Positions 44,387-54,381 of a DNA stretch of 64,000 nt are shown here, piece after piece. A model generated the notes under the pieces. It was not told the DNA's origin. It saw only the letters and a list, made by a program, of their open reading frames with translations, and did not search any database. The DNA lies in NCBI GenBank assembly GCA_005223185.1, contig NJBN01000002.1, positions 186,001 through 250,000 on the forward strand. The letters are read 5' to 3'. The stretch comes from a candidate division LCP-89 bacterium B3_LCP (GTDB lineage Bacteria; Electryoneota; B3-LCP). How positions within the stretch are numbered: the first letter of the stretch is position 1; every line of letters starts with the position of its first letter. The translations under genes and the position numbers were made by a program.

Positions 44387-45229
44387 CTACCTTTTACGCT
44401 CCTTGTCCCTCTGTAAGTTCCACTGAACCCAGGAGTTTTTCTCATCGGGATCATCAGCGCTGAAACTGCCGGATGCTAAGAGCTGCCCATCTTTACCGAT
44501 GTGGATTTCTTGCATGTTCTTCACGATGTAATACCACACTTCAAACGTCACCTGCCGGGGTCCTTCTATCTGCTTCGGTCCCTGAATCTGGCGGGGTTGC
44601 ATCTCAGGCAGTTCCTGAGGAGTCTGATCTAACTGTTCGGATTTGTTCGTGATCCTGACCTCACCCTCATACACCTTCAACACCGTGCTGGAATCTTCCC
44701 TGACGCTTATCCTGAACTTGGTACCGGTGATGGCAGCGCCCGTCACCGGAGTTGATATGTTAAATTTAGCATCCTCTTCGACCTCTTCGACAAGAGCCCA
44801 GATGTCCCCTTTCTCCACATTTATTTGAGTTTCATCTAAGCTCTCTTTCGTCTCTTCATATAGTTTGATAATGTCTATCGTAGTCAGCGGCGCCATCCTG
44901 ATTATGTTCAGTTCCTTCAGAGCCAGTTCTGCACGCGATTCACGAAGCGTTCGCACCTTGTCGCCGCCTTCGATTTCGCTGCCCTCTTCCGCCTTAATCC
45001 ACCTTTCCGATTGCTTGGGAAGACGTTTGGCTCGCCCCTCCAGATAGGTAACTTCACCGCTGTTCTTAGTCAGTTCCATCATGTAATTGATATCCCGCAG
45101 GATATCCTCAGGATCTTCTGAGGTTTTAGGAACTTCATCCGCACTTAGAGACGAAACTGCCAACAGTCCTGAAAGTAGCAGAATTACGGCAAAGCCAATT
45201 AGCGTGTATTTATTAAGCACTTTATACAT
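44387..45229 (-). CDS. exported FecR-domain protein
   Basis: A 280-residue protein with an N-terminal signal/anchor (YTLIGFAVILLLSGLLAVSSLSA). Residues ~60-190 match the FecR domain: SGEVTYLEGRAKR, WIKAEEGSEIEGGDKVRT, the ELALKELNIIRMAPLTTI block and the ISTPVTGAAITGTKFRISV block. FecR domains here are not coupled to an anti-sigma region, so it is probably a periplasmic or surface ligand/scaffold protein. FecR and CHAT proteins are found as neighbours in other bacteria, notably cyanobacteria. The C-terminal part is Gln/Pro-rich, then a WYYIVKNMQEIHIG strand. Confidence 0.8.
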   Translation of the reverse strand: MYKVLNKYTLIGFAVILLLSGLLAVSSLSADEVPKTSEDPEDILRDINYMMELTKNSGEVTYLEGRAKRLPKQSERWIKAEEGSEIEGGDKVRTLRESRAELALKELNIIRMAPLTTIDIIKLYEETKESLDETQINVEKGDIWALVEEVEEDAKFNISTPVTGAAITGTKFRISVREDSSTVLKVYEGEVRITNKSEQLDQTPQELPEMQPRQIQGPKQIEGPRQVTFEVWYYIVKNMQEIHIGKDGQLLASGSFSADDPDEKNSWVQWNLQRDKERKR

Positions 45230-45331
45230 GTGTAAAAAGCCTCTTTACTTGTTATCTACCCCCTTATACCAGCGTATCCGGATTTTTCTCCCGAAAGTTT
45301 CCCTTAGAATTAATGACGACCTAATCCCGTA

Positions 45332-45370
45332 GTCGAGGTCGCTTGCGCCAATGGTGCCCCTGACCCCGAC
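45332..45370. repeat. hairpin in the gap after the CHAT gene
   Basis: In the 156-base gap 45230-45385, GTCG-A-GGTC (45332-45340) pairs with GACC-C-CGAC (45362-45370), enclosing a smaller GCGCCA/TGGTGC pairing. It lies 3' of the CHAT gene on the minus strand. There is no T-run, so it is a weak terminator or a repeat. Confidence 0.35.
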
Positions 45371-45385
45371 ATGTCGCCTTACAAC

Positions 45386-48300
45386 CTAATTTCCCAGAAC
45401 CCGCGACGACAGATTCCCTGACGCTTCACCTGCCAGAACGAATGCTGCCCAGAAAGCTGGATGAGAATTGATTCGTTCCCGAACGTGTTGTTGCGCATGC
45501 TGCAAGGCGGTTGCAGGCGTCAACCCCGCTGCGAGATTTCTGTAAAAACGCTTCACTAACACCGCCGTAGCTAAATCGTCAACTTCCCATAACGTTGAAA
45601 TAACCCTGGGAGTTCCGGCGTAAATGAACGCCCGGTTGAGTCCTATTATCTCATCACCGCCTGCTATCGCACTCAAACCGCTTTCACATGCTGATAACAT
45701 GACCAACCAACAGTTTTCCAGGTTAAGACTGAATATTTCGTGCATCTCCAATCGTCCATCTTGGGTGCTGTCCGGAGCCAAAAACAGCGTGGAGAACAGC
45801 GGATTATTCTCATTAAATATACCGTGGCAGGCTAAGTGCAGCGTGCCCGAACTATCACTTTGTTCTATCAATGATACTTCCCTGGCTCCCGCACCGGAAA
45901 AAATGCGCACTGCTGGAAAAGCAAAGCTAATTGACGCCACCTCCTTTTCTGCGAAGAAGAGGCTTTCATGCGAGAGTTCCGAGGACGGATTCCCGAACGC
46001 TGAGATGGGATATTCCCCCCAGCTTTCCCTTCGATTTGCACTTTTCCGGCATATAGAAAAAACGCTGGCTGAAGGGGCTGTGCTGATGCTGAAGTTGTCC
46101 AGCAGGTATTCCCCGGCGTCATTTTGCAGAACATTGAAGGGAAGGTAGTGCAGCGCACCCATCGGCACAATTATTATATGGCTGTGGTTTTGCAAATGCC
46201 CTTCTAACGGTTTGATAAGCTTCTGGTATAGTTTTTGACTTTCATCTGTTACCGATAGTCTTCGATCCAGCTTATACCGCAGATCCGAAATCAACAGCCT
46301 TAGAGAATCTTCACCCACAACAACCTTTCTAACCTGCAATTTCTCAGAGGTCGCCAGGAAAATCACCATTTCTCCATCTAAGAAATAATATTCAATCAGC
46401 GCTTCATCATCTTCCAATATTTGCCTGATATTCTTCACCTTTTCCGGTTGAGCATCAAATAAATCACGCTGCCGGAAGTTCTCAGTTTCCAACTCGTCAG
46501 ATAAATGGACATATACTCCTTCCAGCGAATCGATTGCAGCACTGGATCGCCACAGAATTTCAGATTCTTCCGCTGTCCTTTTATCGCCTTTTGCTTGAAG
46601 TGTATCTCTTCTTTTCTTTAATACGCTGATGTTCTGTAACAATTCCGAAAGTTCGGCAGAATACTGACTTTGCTTGGCGATTTTTCGATCCAGCCCTCCT
46701 CGTTGCAGGAGATCCAGGAAGGACCTGGAACGGGATCTTTCTGCTATTTCAAACGCTGCTTCAACGTTATCTTCATCAAGATAAAGTTCAACCGCCAACT
46801 GATACAGCTTGTTCTTGTCCTCCATGAAGCCACTTTTCAAATTTTCAGATGCAATGCTGGCCCGCATAGCTTCCACTCGAGCTATGGCTGGATTAAGAAT
46901 TTCTATCGCATCTGCTGTTTTTTTGTCAGCTATTTCCAGCTCCGCCAGAGCAAGTTCAATTCTCCAGGTTATTTCATTAAACCCTCTGTCCATCGATATT
47001 TCGTACGCTTCTGACAGATGCTTTCTGGCTTCATTCAATCGTTTTATGTTCGTCCCTATTATTCCCATCCCCAGCATGGAACGGACTTTCACCCGATCAT
47101 CAGATATCTGTTCTCCTAAGCTGAAAGCTTGATTTAAAGCAATCATAGCAGAATCTGGTATTTCTAATTGCAGGTATGCATTGGCTAAATCGAGATATGC
47201 ATACGCCTGCCCTCTCAGGGTACCCAACCTTAGATCTATCTTCAGCGCCTGTTGGAAGCGACTTTTTGCTCTATGGGCATTTCCGGAAGCTAACTCAATT
47301 AACCCTATATTCTTCTCAATCTGGGAACGGCTCTTTTCGTCCTTAGCTTCGATGGCGCCTTGCAGAGCATTCTTGGCTTTTTCCACGGCGCGTTCGTGAT
47401 CTCCTAAGTTGAGATAGATGAGCGCTTCGGTGTTCTGAGTTAGATAACGATACTGCGTCAAGCCCAATTCCCTGAACTGATCGCGAGCGTTTTTCAGGTG
47501 GCTTAAAGCATCCTGATAATCACCCATCTTCCAATATAGACCGGCGATATACTGGTACGTCAACGCTGAAGCGGGCGAGATCTTCTCACCGGCAATATTT
47601 AGCGCTTTGAATTGCGCCACCAAAGCCTTTTCGTAATCTGCCAGACCCTCATATGCCAACCCTAAGTGCTGGTAATATTCGATCGGCAGCGATTCGCGCC
47701 AATCTAACCAGTCAAGTTCCGCAATATGCTCTTCGATACTTTTGAGCGTATTAACAGCATTACTGAACCTATCCTGAGCCAGATAAAGCCTGCTCTGGTA
47801 GATGCCGGAAATAACAAACTGATCGATCTCTTCCCACTCCCAGAATATTGATGAAGCATCCGTTATCGCCGATTCAGCGCTGCTATAGTCGTCCGTCAAC
47901 TCGTACAAGTTAGCTAATATCTGCTCATCGTATGCCGCCTGAAGATCGTCACCTCTCTGCAAGGCGAGCCTCTGCGCATTCCGGCGAGTTTGGATCGCTT
48001 CTTGTAACTGATTATCATATCTTAGATAAACGGAGAGATTACGCAAGCCTTTTTCAAATCCCTGGGTGTTGTCCTGTCTCTGTGCTATTTCGTTAAGGGT
48101 AGTCTGTGAGTTCGCAGCTTCTGCCCAATTTTGTGAAATTCGAGCGGCTCTAATCTTTAGCTTATGGAGGTTAGCGATGCTAACTGAATCATTTAGTTGT
48201 ATTGCCATGTTCAGAGCGCTGTCGTAATAACGTAGCGCCCACTCACCGTCGCCTTTCTCTAAATTGTGGTTGCCTTTCAAGATGGTGGCATTGAAATGCT

Positions 48301-51300
48301 TCTTCGCGTATTCCTGCCTTGCCGACAGATCCATTCCCCCCAAACCATAGTATCTGAATTTGGCACGCGCTTCTGCTAAAGCTCCATTCACCTGTAGATT
48401 TCGCATTGCAGTATCAAATGCAGATCCAGGCGATTTAGTTTCGATCTCTTCTGTGAAGACCTCCATAAATCCTGAAATATAATTACCATCGGCAATATCA
48501 GGTATAAATATCACATTGGAAAATCCCGCAAAAAATCCGATCTTCGCCAATAGTCCTTCTTCCGGGAATGAACCGATTATTATCAATATATCACCCTCCG
48601 CGTATATGCTGAAGAGATCGCGGACGCACCAGGAATATTCTCCTGGACTAATTATTCTCCGATCCAGAGGATGCCCTCGGAAATCAGCCTCAGGTTTGAT
48701 TAAAACCAGGCGGGCTTTTTCTATCTCATCCAGGACGCTTCCAGCTTTGCTGTAATCCGCTTTCATCAGCCCCTTTAGATCAAGGTCAACTGCCAGTGAA
48801 AGATTAGCCCCCCGGCTCAAACTGGTGCTCTTCTGCAGTAGCGATAGGCTCTGCAGATCAGGTAAATAGTAGATGGTGGGTGTGTCAATAGCGGCTTGTA
48901 AGTAATCAGTAATGGTATCACCGGTGTCTGATGACGCAATCATAAATAAACGTTCAGTCGAATCTAATATTCTCTCGATGCTGTCAGGCAGAATGTGAGT
49001 GCGAATGCTATCAGTAATCAGATTGTTGAAATCCTGAAAGACCACCAGCGAATCCCGGTTGAGCAGCAGGTAATACTGGTCATTGGCAATTTGAATCAAC
49101 TGTACTGCCAGATCTCCCTGTTGCAATGTCTTCTTTAAGCTGTCAAGCGGAATCGTTACCGGATAAAAGAGCGATGCAAATTCCGGATCATCCCGGATTA
49201 CGTCTTCAATTGTCTGTGAATATTCGATTTCTAATGATCTTAATTCCTCAATTAAGCGATAAAGCCCTGCTGTATCCGGTTCTGCACTGCTCCTCAAATC
49301 AGCTAACTCGGTTCTCTTGCGTACCATTTCCCGGCGTAGATAAGGTATAGTACCCCCTCCATGTCCCCAGATGAATTTTCGCCGTTCGAATTGTACCGGA
49401 ACCGTACGACTGGAAGTAGCTTCAAGGAGTGATAAATTGGGGAGTATCTGGGCATACTTTGAACATCCATCGAGATCGTCACTCGCAAATGCGTTAATGA
49501 AGCTCAGTTCATACATGATTTTAGCTTCACATTTCCTCCTGCTTATGCCCCCAAAATCCTCCGTATCTTCGGGAAGATCAGCCCAGGTATCTGCTGCCAC
49601 CTCAAACCACTCTTCTGCTGAACGATTCAGCACCCTGCGCAGTGTGGTATCAGCACCTGAAGAACCGCGCTGCTCGGATAGTATGGCAATTCTACCCAAC
49701 CGCCACTGAACGCGCCATACCAGATCATCACGCCCTGTTTTTTTCGCCGTAGTCAATGCTCTATGCAATTCGGAGGCACTCGTCTCTAAATCGTCAAGTG
49801 AGAAGAAGTAGTCACTCAGCAGACACCGTAGTCTCACTTGCAGATGCGGAAATCCACGCTTCTCGCACTCCCCAATACCTGACCGCATGGCCCAGAGTGC
49901 TTCTCCCTGCAAATCCAACTGCTGTATGGTTTCCTCAGGTGATGACGGCTGAAGTTTCGCTGCTGCCTGCAAGCACATAAGACTGTACAGCTCATTGATT
50001 CTGATCCTCTGATAACCAAAGCCCAGCGGGTCCATGGAAAAACGGTTGATCTCCTGTCTATATAAAGACATCAGATCGTTTGTAACTCTTACATCCCTCT
50101 TACCCAGAAGCAGCAATCGATTTAATAGAGACCAATCCAACTCTGTCTCAGGTTCTTCCTCTGAATCCGGGAATTGTTGGAATTCCCTTTTAATACTTCT
50201 CCTGATTTTAGAAGGATTTTCCGGCTCGTTACATTTCAAAAGCCCTCTCTGGATTCTTCCCCACAAATTCTCATCAAATCCTATTCCCTCTTCGACGAAC
50301 CATTCCACTTCCTCCAGATATGTATTCACATTGATACTTTCATCTCCCAGAGTACTCAAGCTTATACAGGCGCTGTTTATCAAGGACGTCAATTCTCCGC
50401 TTCTGTATCCATTCTTTTCAGCGAGCCTGTATGCACGCTGGAAACAACGGCGAGCGCTGATACTCTTTCCTTCTGACCAGAAATAGACGCCCAGTTCATT
50501 CCACCCAATGGCTTCCGCTTCAGCATCTTGGCGGCGGATGGCGATTGCCAGTCGCCGGTTAACTTCCCTCTTTGCGGCACGAACGTCCTTCCTGTTATCG
50601 CTGACGTCCTGGAGAATGGAATGGTTGAGCAATACCTCATCTATTTGCCCCATCCCCGCAGCAGACATCGCCGATCCTGTTCCCAAATAACCGAAGTTCC
50701 ATACCGGTACCGGTATGCCCATAATTTCGATTATCAACGGGTTTTCAATCACCGGCAGAGGAATCTCTTCATCGGGTGGCATGGTGGAAAGCGCTTGTTT
50801 GGATAGCCGGTGGGCTTCCGTATCGTCTCCTAACTTCAATGAGTTGTAAGCCATATTTTCCCACCATCTCGTGGGTGATGACGGTAAGTTTTCCTTCTCC
50901 TTTAAGAGCAGCGCCTCACGGTAGTAATAATTCGATTCCTCTTCATCTTCCAACACCTGATACAGCTCAGCTAACCTCAAGGTTACACGCAGCTCGGAAT
51001 CGTGTTTGCCTAAGTCGTGATAGACCTTCAGTGAATGTTGGTAATATTGTGTTGCACTCTTATTTCCACCGCTTATAGCACCGGCTTTACCCATCCTTTC
51101 GTAAGTTATTCCTTTCTGAAATAGTGAAGTAAATGTGGTATCATACTGCATCCGCCTTTCATAAGCTTCCAAAGCACGAGGATAGCCGAACTCACCTAAA
51201 TGAAAATAATTGTTACCCAAGTTAAGCAATAATTTTGCCTCCAGAGCAGAGTCTGTGGCTTCGTCATTTACTGCTAATCCCAGTTGTAATGTTTCAATAG

Positions 51301-53809
51301 CCTTTTCATAACCCTGCAGAGGACCCGGATTCCCCTGAAACGTAATCGCCCTGAAAAAACGAGTTAAACTCTGTCCGACGTTAGATAAGAACCGTCCGGT
51401 GTTCACAGGTTTTGCAGATTTTAATCTGCTCCTGGTTTCCAGCATTTCATAGTTATATGCCAGCGTCAAATAACCATATCCGATCTCCGGTTCGATAGTT
51501 AACGCTTTTTCGATTAAATCGTTGGATTTATGTAAATAATTATCATTCTTCTCACCCTGATATGAATGGCATAATCCCGAAGCGTAAAGCAGCGCTGGAT
51601 CGTTCGGTCTTAGTTTCAGTTCGGCTGAGTACTCTTCTAAGATGTCTCCCAACGAACCCAGATTCGTAGCCGCCTCTATCCTGCCGCGATGTAGTTTAAC
51701 GTTGTCCTGATCCAGTAAAATCGCTTTTTCGTAATTGACCAGAGCTAATTCCCAATCTCCGGTGGAACTTAAAATATCCGCTCTTTCAGCAAGCATATTA
51801 ACGCGCAGAAAACGTGCTTTTCTTCCGTAGAAGCCCTCTTTTAGTTCGCCGAATTTCTCTTCAACTTCCTGCAGGTGGGCTTGTGCAATCAAAAATTGCT
51901 GGCGATCGTTTTCCAATTCGGCGCTTATCAGGAGACTTTTAGCGAACAGTTCCTCAATATATGGAGTCGGATTTCGAGCTGCGTATCCACGCAGGCGGGC
52001 GTACTCGGAAAGGGCTAAATCGATCTCTCCACTTTCACGTAAAATCTCTGCTATCTCGTACTGTGATGCAGCCCCCAGAGACGGTATATCCGGATACTTA
52101 TTGATCAATTGCTGCAACCCCGCGATGGGATCATCGCCGGATACCTGCAATTTTATTAATTCTAAAATAGCTTTATTCGTCGGTTCAGTACGGAGAGAAT
52201 AGAGTGTAATTACTTCTAAATAGGTCTGCAAAGCCACCGGATCACTGCCCATTTTTGCATAAATGGCAGCAATGCGAAGCAGCGCTTCCGCCGGATGATC
52301 TTCTGCTTCAGGATATTCTGTGGTTACATGACGGTATGATGCCAGCGCCTTCTCGATATTGTCCAGGTATTCGTGGATAGCTCCGATCAAGTAATGCACT
52401 CGTGCCGAAGATACCCTCACCTTCCGATATCTGGATGCTATTTGTCCAAGATTGATAATGAGAGAAAAGGGATTTTCACAGGATCGAATCTTATCATCTG
52501 AGAACCTGACCTTGTGAACATAGAGCTGATAATCTATCTCCGCTTCAACTATAACCGCTCGCTGTTCGGAATAAACCCTGGGAATCCTCTTCAAGAAGGT
52601 CTGCGATTTTTGCGATTCCTCGAATATCTGCAACAGCTTGGCTGATTGGATCATGGATAGTGCACCTGATCGCCTCGCATCGGGGAAATCGGTTCTCACC
52701 TTTTGGAAAGCTAATAACTTCAGCAACTTCTCTCGTTCAGTTAGAGACCTCCCCTCGACTTTTGCTTCCCTCCCGATGGATTTGGCAAAGTCCAATGCCA
52801 TTTCCGCAGTTGAACTACGAGGAATCGGTCCAGCCGCATTACTGCGCCATATATCCGCATTTCCACGGCGATTGCTCACGTGATAAATAAAATCTTCTTC
52901 AGCCCAGCAAGGGTAATTCTCGCTGGCATCACCTATGGAGACCGGGCGGGCATGATATTCACCGCTTACCAAATCAAAACGATAGAGCGACTGCCCATCC
53001 TGCGCTGTGAGCAGACCATCTTCATCCCGATCTTGATTGACCAGAGCTGCGCAGAAACTTTTACCGTTCGGAGCCCACCTGGGCAGAGTCGCTGGAAATG
53101 ATGAAGCGTATGCGGTTGTTATGGTCGGCGCTGGATCTTTTAGCTTTTCTATCTGGATTATGCAGATTTCGTTTATGCCTTTTTCTGAATCGACCCTGAG
53201 GCATAATATCCTGTTATTAGTAGGGTTAAAACAGGGTTGAACGTATCCCGAAGCTGTCAATATCATATCCCCACGCTTCCCGATCCTGCGCATGATCAAT
53301 TTGCCTTGATCACTAACACCATCCTGATAAACGATGTACTTGGCGTCCTCTGAATAACTGGGAAAACTCTGCCATCCCGGTTTCTCCACGATGCGTCTGA
53401 TACTGTATGATCGGGGCTTGCCAGAACGAATGGAGAATTTCAGCGTGTATATGTCTCCGGCGGGATCGTCGCGCATGGAAACAAAGCAGATCCGGTTTCC
53501 CTTCGGCGACCATACAGGTGAAAAATCGTCAGCGGGATGACTGGTTAACTGGATGGGAACGCCTCCTTCAAGAGGGCGTATCCACAGATCATAGTTACCT
53601 GAACTATTGGATACGTAGAGCAGCCATCGTCCATCTGGAGAGATTGCTGGATCTATTTCGGAGCTTAAAGCTGCGGTGAGTGGGTGAGGAAGCTGAAGTT
53701 TGAGTTCCGTTGAATCGGCAGGCGCCGCCCGAATGGTTTCAGCAGGACAGGCAGGTTGAATGACGGCTGATAAAAGAAGTATTAAAAAGGATATTCTCTT
53801 TAGCATCAT
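45386..53809 (-). CDS. giant exported CHAT protease with beta-propeller, TPR arrays and a second degenerate CHAT-like domain
   Basis: A 2807-residue protein. A signal peptide (MMLKRISFLILLLSAVIQPACPA) is followed by TolB/PD40-type propeller repeats (~50-330; SPDGRWLLYVSNSSGNYDLW) and a long TPR region (~440-1450). Residues ~1560-1805 are laid out like a CHAT domain but lack both catalytic residues. A second TPR array (~1830-2330) follows, then a complete CHAT domain (~2480-2800). In the latter, His2662 (HLACHG) and Cys2708 (LSACESG) form the expected caspase-like dyad, and the family blocks IVPMGALHYLPF and VISTLWEVDD are present. CHAT proteases cleave partner proteins after a TPR-sensed trigger. 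The signal peptide places this one outside the cytoplasm. It starts 12 bases after the DUF1318-like gene. Confidence 0.88.
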   Translation of the reverse strand: MMLKRISFLILLLSAVIQPACPAETIRAAPADSTELKLQLPHPLTAALSSEIDPAISPDGRWLLYVSNSSGNYDLWIRPLEGGVPIQLTSHPADDFSPVWSPKGNRICFVSMRDDPAGDIYTLKFSIRSGKPRSYSIRRIVEKPGWQSFPSYSEDAKYIVYQDGVSDQGKLIMRRIGKRGDMILTASGYVQPCFNPTNNRILCLRVDSEKGINEICIIQIEKLKDPAPTITTAYASSFPATLPRWAPNGKSFCAALVNQDRDEDGLLTAQDGQSLYRFDLVSGEYHARPVSIGDASENYPCWAEEDFIYHVSNRRGNADIWRSNAAGPIPRSSTAEMALDFAKSIGREAKVEGRSLTEREKLLKLLAFQKVRTDFPDARRSGALSMIQSAKLLQIFEESQKSQTFLKRIPRVYSEQRAVIVEAEIDYQLYVHKVRFSDDKIRSCENPFSLIINLGQIASRYRKVRVSSARVHYLIGAIHEYLDNIEKALASYRHVTTEYPEAEDHPAEALLRIAAIYAKMGSDPVALQTYLEVITLYSLRTEPTNKAILELIKLQVSGDDPIAGLQQLINKYPDIPSLGAASQYEIAEILRESGEIDLALSEYARLRGYAARNPTPYIEELFAKSLLISAELENDRQQFLIAQAHLQEVEEKFGELKEGFYGRKARFLRVNMLAERADILSSTGDWELALVNYEKAILLDQDNVKLHRGRIEAATNLGSLGDILEEYSAELKLRPNDPALLYASGLCHSYQGEKNDNYLHKSNDLIEKALTIEPEIGYGYLTLAYNYEMLETRSRLKSAKPVNTGRFLSNVGQSLTRFFRAITFQGNPGPLQGYEKAIETLQLGLAVNDEATDSALEAKLLLNLGNNYFHLGEFGYPRALEAYERRMQYDTTFTSLFQKGITYERMGKAGAISGGNKSATQYYQHSLKVYHDLGKHDSELRVTLRLAELYQVLEDEEESNYYYREALLLKEKENLPSSPTRWWENMAYNSLKLGDDTEAHRLSKQALSTMPPDEEIPLPVIENPLIIEIMGIPVPVWNFGYLGTGSAMSAAGMGQIDEVLLNHSILQDVSDNRKDVRAAKREVNRRLAIAIRRQDAEAEAIGWNELGVYFWSEGKSISARRCFQRAYRLAEKNGYRSGELTSLINSACISLSTLGDESINVNTYLEEVEWFVEEGIGFDENLWGRIQRGLLKCNEPENPSKIRRSIKREFQQFPDSEEEPETELDWSLLNRLLLLGKRDVRVTNDLMSLYRQEINRFSMDPLGFGYQRIRINELYSLMCLQAAAKLQPSSPEETIQQLDLQGEALWAMRSGIGECEKRGFPHLQVRLRCLLSDYFFSLDDLETSASELHRALTTAKKTGRDDLVWRVQWRLGRIAILSEQRGSSGADTTLRRVLNRSAEEWFEVAADTWADLPEDTEDFGGISRRKCEAKIMYELSFINAFASDDLDGCSKYAQILPNLSLLEATSSRTVPVQFERRKFIWGHGGGTIPYLRREMVRKRTELADLRSSAEPDTAGLYRLIEELRSLEIEYSQTIEDVIRDDPEFASLFYPVTIPLDSLKKTLQQGDLAVQLIQIANDQYYLLLNRDSLVVFQDFNNLITDSIRTHILPDSIERILDSTERLFMIASSDTGDTITDYLQAAIDTPTIYYLPDLQSLSLLQKSTSLSRGANLSLAVDLDLKGLMKADYSKAGSVLDEIEKARLVLIKPEADFRGHPLDRRIISPGEYSWCVRDLFSIYAEGDILIIIGSFPEEGLLAKIGFFAGFSNVIFIPDIADGNYISGFMEVFTEEIETKSPGSAFDTAMRNLQVNGALAEARAKFRYYGLGGMDLSARQEYAKKHFNATILKGNHNLEKGDGEWALRYYDSALNMAIQLNDSVSIANLHKLKIRAARISQNWAEAANSQTTLNEIAQRQDNTQGFEKGLRNLSVYLRYDNQLQEAIQTRRNAQRLALQRGDDLQAAYDEQILANLYELTDDYSSAESAITDASSIFWEWEEIDQFVISGIYQSRLYLAQDRFSNAVNTLKSIEEHIAELDWLDWRESLPIEYYQHLGLAYEGLADYEKALVAQFKALNIAGEKISPASALTYQYIAGLYWKMGDYQDALSHLKNARDQFRELGLTQYRYLTQNTEALIYLNLGDHERAVEKAKNALQGAIEAKDEKSRSQIEKNIGLIELASGNAHRAKSRFQQALKIDLRLGTLRGQAYAYLDLANAYLQLEIPDSAMIALNQAFSLGEQISDDRVKVRSMLGMGIIGTNIKRLNEARKHLSEAYEISMDRGFNEITWRIELALAELEIADKKTADAIEILNPAIARVEAMRASIASENLKSGFMEDKNKLYQLAVELYLDEDNVEAAFEIAERSRSRSFLDLLQRGGLDRKIAKQSQYSAELSELLQNISVLKKRRDTLQAKGDKRTAEESEILWRSSAAIDSLEGVYVHLSDELETENFRQRDLFDAQPEKVKNIRQILEDDEALIEYYFLDGEMVIFLATSEKLQVRKVVVGEDSLRLLISDLRYKLDRRLSVTDESQKLYQKLIKPLEGHLQNHSHIIIVPMGALHYLPFNVLQNDAGEYLLDNFSISTAPSASVFSICRKSANRRESWGEYPISAFGNPSSELSHESLFFAEKEVASISFAFPAVRIFSGAGAREVSLIEQSDSSGTLHLACHGIFNENNPLFSTLFLAPDSTQDGRLEMHEIFSLNLENCWLVMLSACESGLSAIAGGDEIIGLNRAFIYAGTPRVISTLWEVDDLATAVLVKRFYRNLAAGLTPATALQHAQQHVRERINSHPAFWAAFVLAGEASGNLSSRVLGN

Positions 53810-53821
53810 TTATTATGCAGG

Positions 53822-54373
53822 TCATTTCTTTATCCAACGCTCGTCTTCAAGCTGTAACCAGGTACCGGGCGGCGAAGCATCCCAGTTCATCTGAGCGAAT
53901 ACGCGGGCTACGGCTTCGTGATCTAATGGATTTACCGCAGAATTCAGTTCAACTATACGACTCATGATGGTTTCCCTATCCTGATTTTCTTCCTGGAAAA
54001 CCCGGTCTGCCAAGGCTTGATAATCGCCGTCTTCGCCATAATGCGGCAAGGGTCGCAGAGATAACAATCCCGCCCTGTTTTCACCGAATAAGCCGTCGCG
54101 TTTGAAATCTTCCACGTCATCAGCATTGAATTTTCTATTGGCAAAAGCTTCCAATACTATGCGCTTGCTGGGAGGAATCTGGACTTCCTGCTGAGATGGC
54201 GATCGCACCGATGAAATCATCCAGGCATCCTCTTCGATGGTGCGGTAAGACCCTAAAATCTGTTTCTCCAGGGCAGTGCGTTCACTGGTGAAGGTAACCT
54301 CAGGAGTCTTGATAGTACAGCTTGAGCCAAAGCACACTATCAAACAGAATTGTACGTAAACAAGATATTTCAT
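53822..54373 (-). CDS. DUF1318/YdbL-like lipoprotein
   Basis: A 183-residue protein with lipobox CFGSSC after a short signal. The first mature part (TPEVTFTSERTALEKQILGSY) and the later block LFGENRAGLLSLRP resemble the DUF1318 (YdbL) family, whose typical motif includes GENxxGxL. A C-terminal segment (ARVFAQMNWDASPPGTW) may be a small separate region. It lies 12 bases before the CHAT gene and 8 bases after folD, so all three are probably on one transcript. Function of the family is unknown; a periplasmic partner of the CHAT protein is possible. Confidence 0.65.
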   Translation of the reverse strand: MKYLVYVQFCLIVCFGSSCTIKTPEVTFTSERTALEKQILGSYRTIEEDAWMISSVRSPSQQEVQIPPSKRIVLEAFANRKFNADDVEDFKRDGLFGENRAGLLSLRPLPHYGEDGDYQALADRVFQEENQDRETIMSRIVELNSAVNPLDHEAVARVFAQMNWDASPPGTWLQLEDERWIKK

Positions 54374-54381
54374 GGCTACAT

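Noticed and set aside
45386-53809. Many 60-170-codon frames on the plus strand opposite the CHAT gene
   Set aside because: They are antisense shadows of one continuous 2807-codon gene with clear domains and catalytic motifs; none has family motifs of its own.
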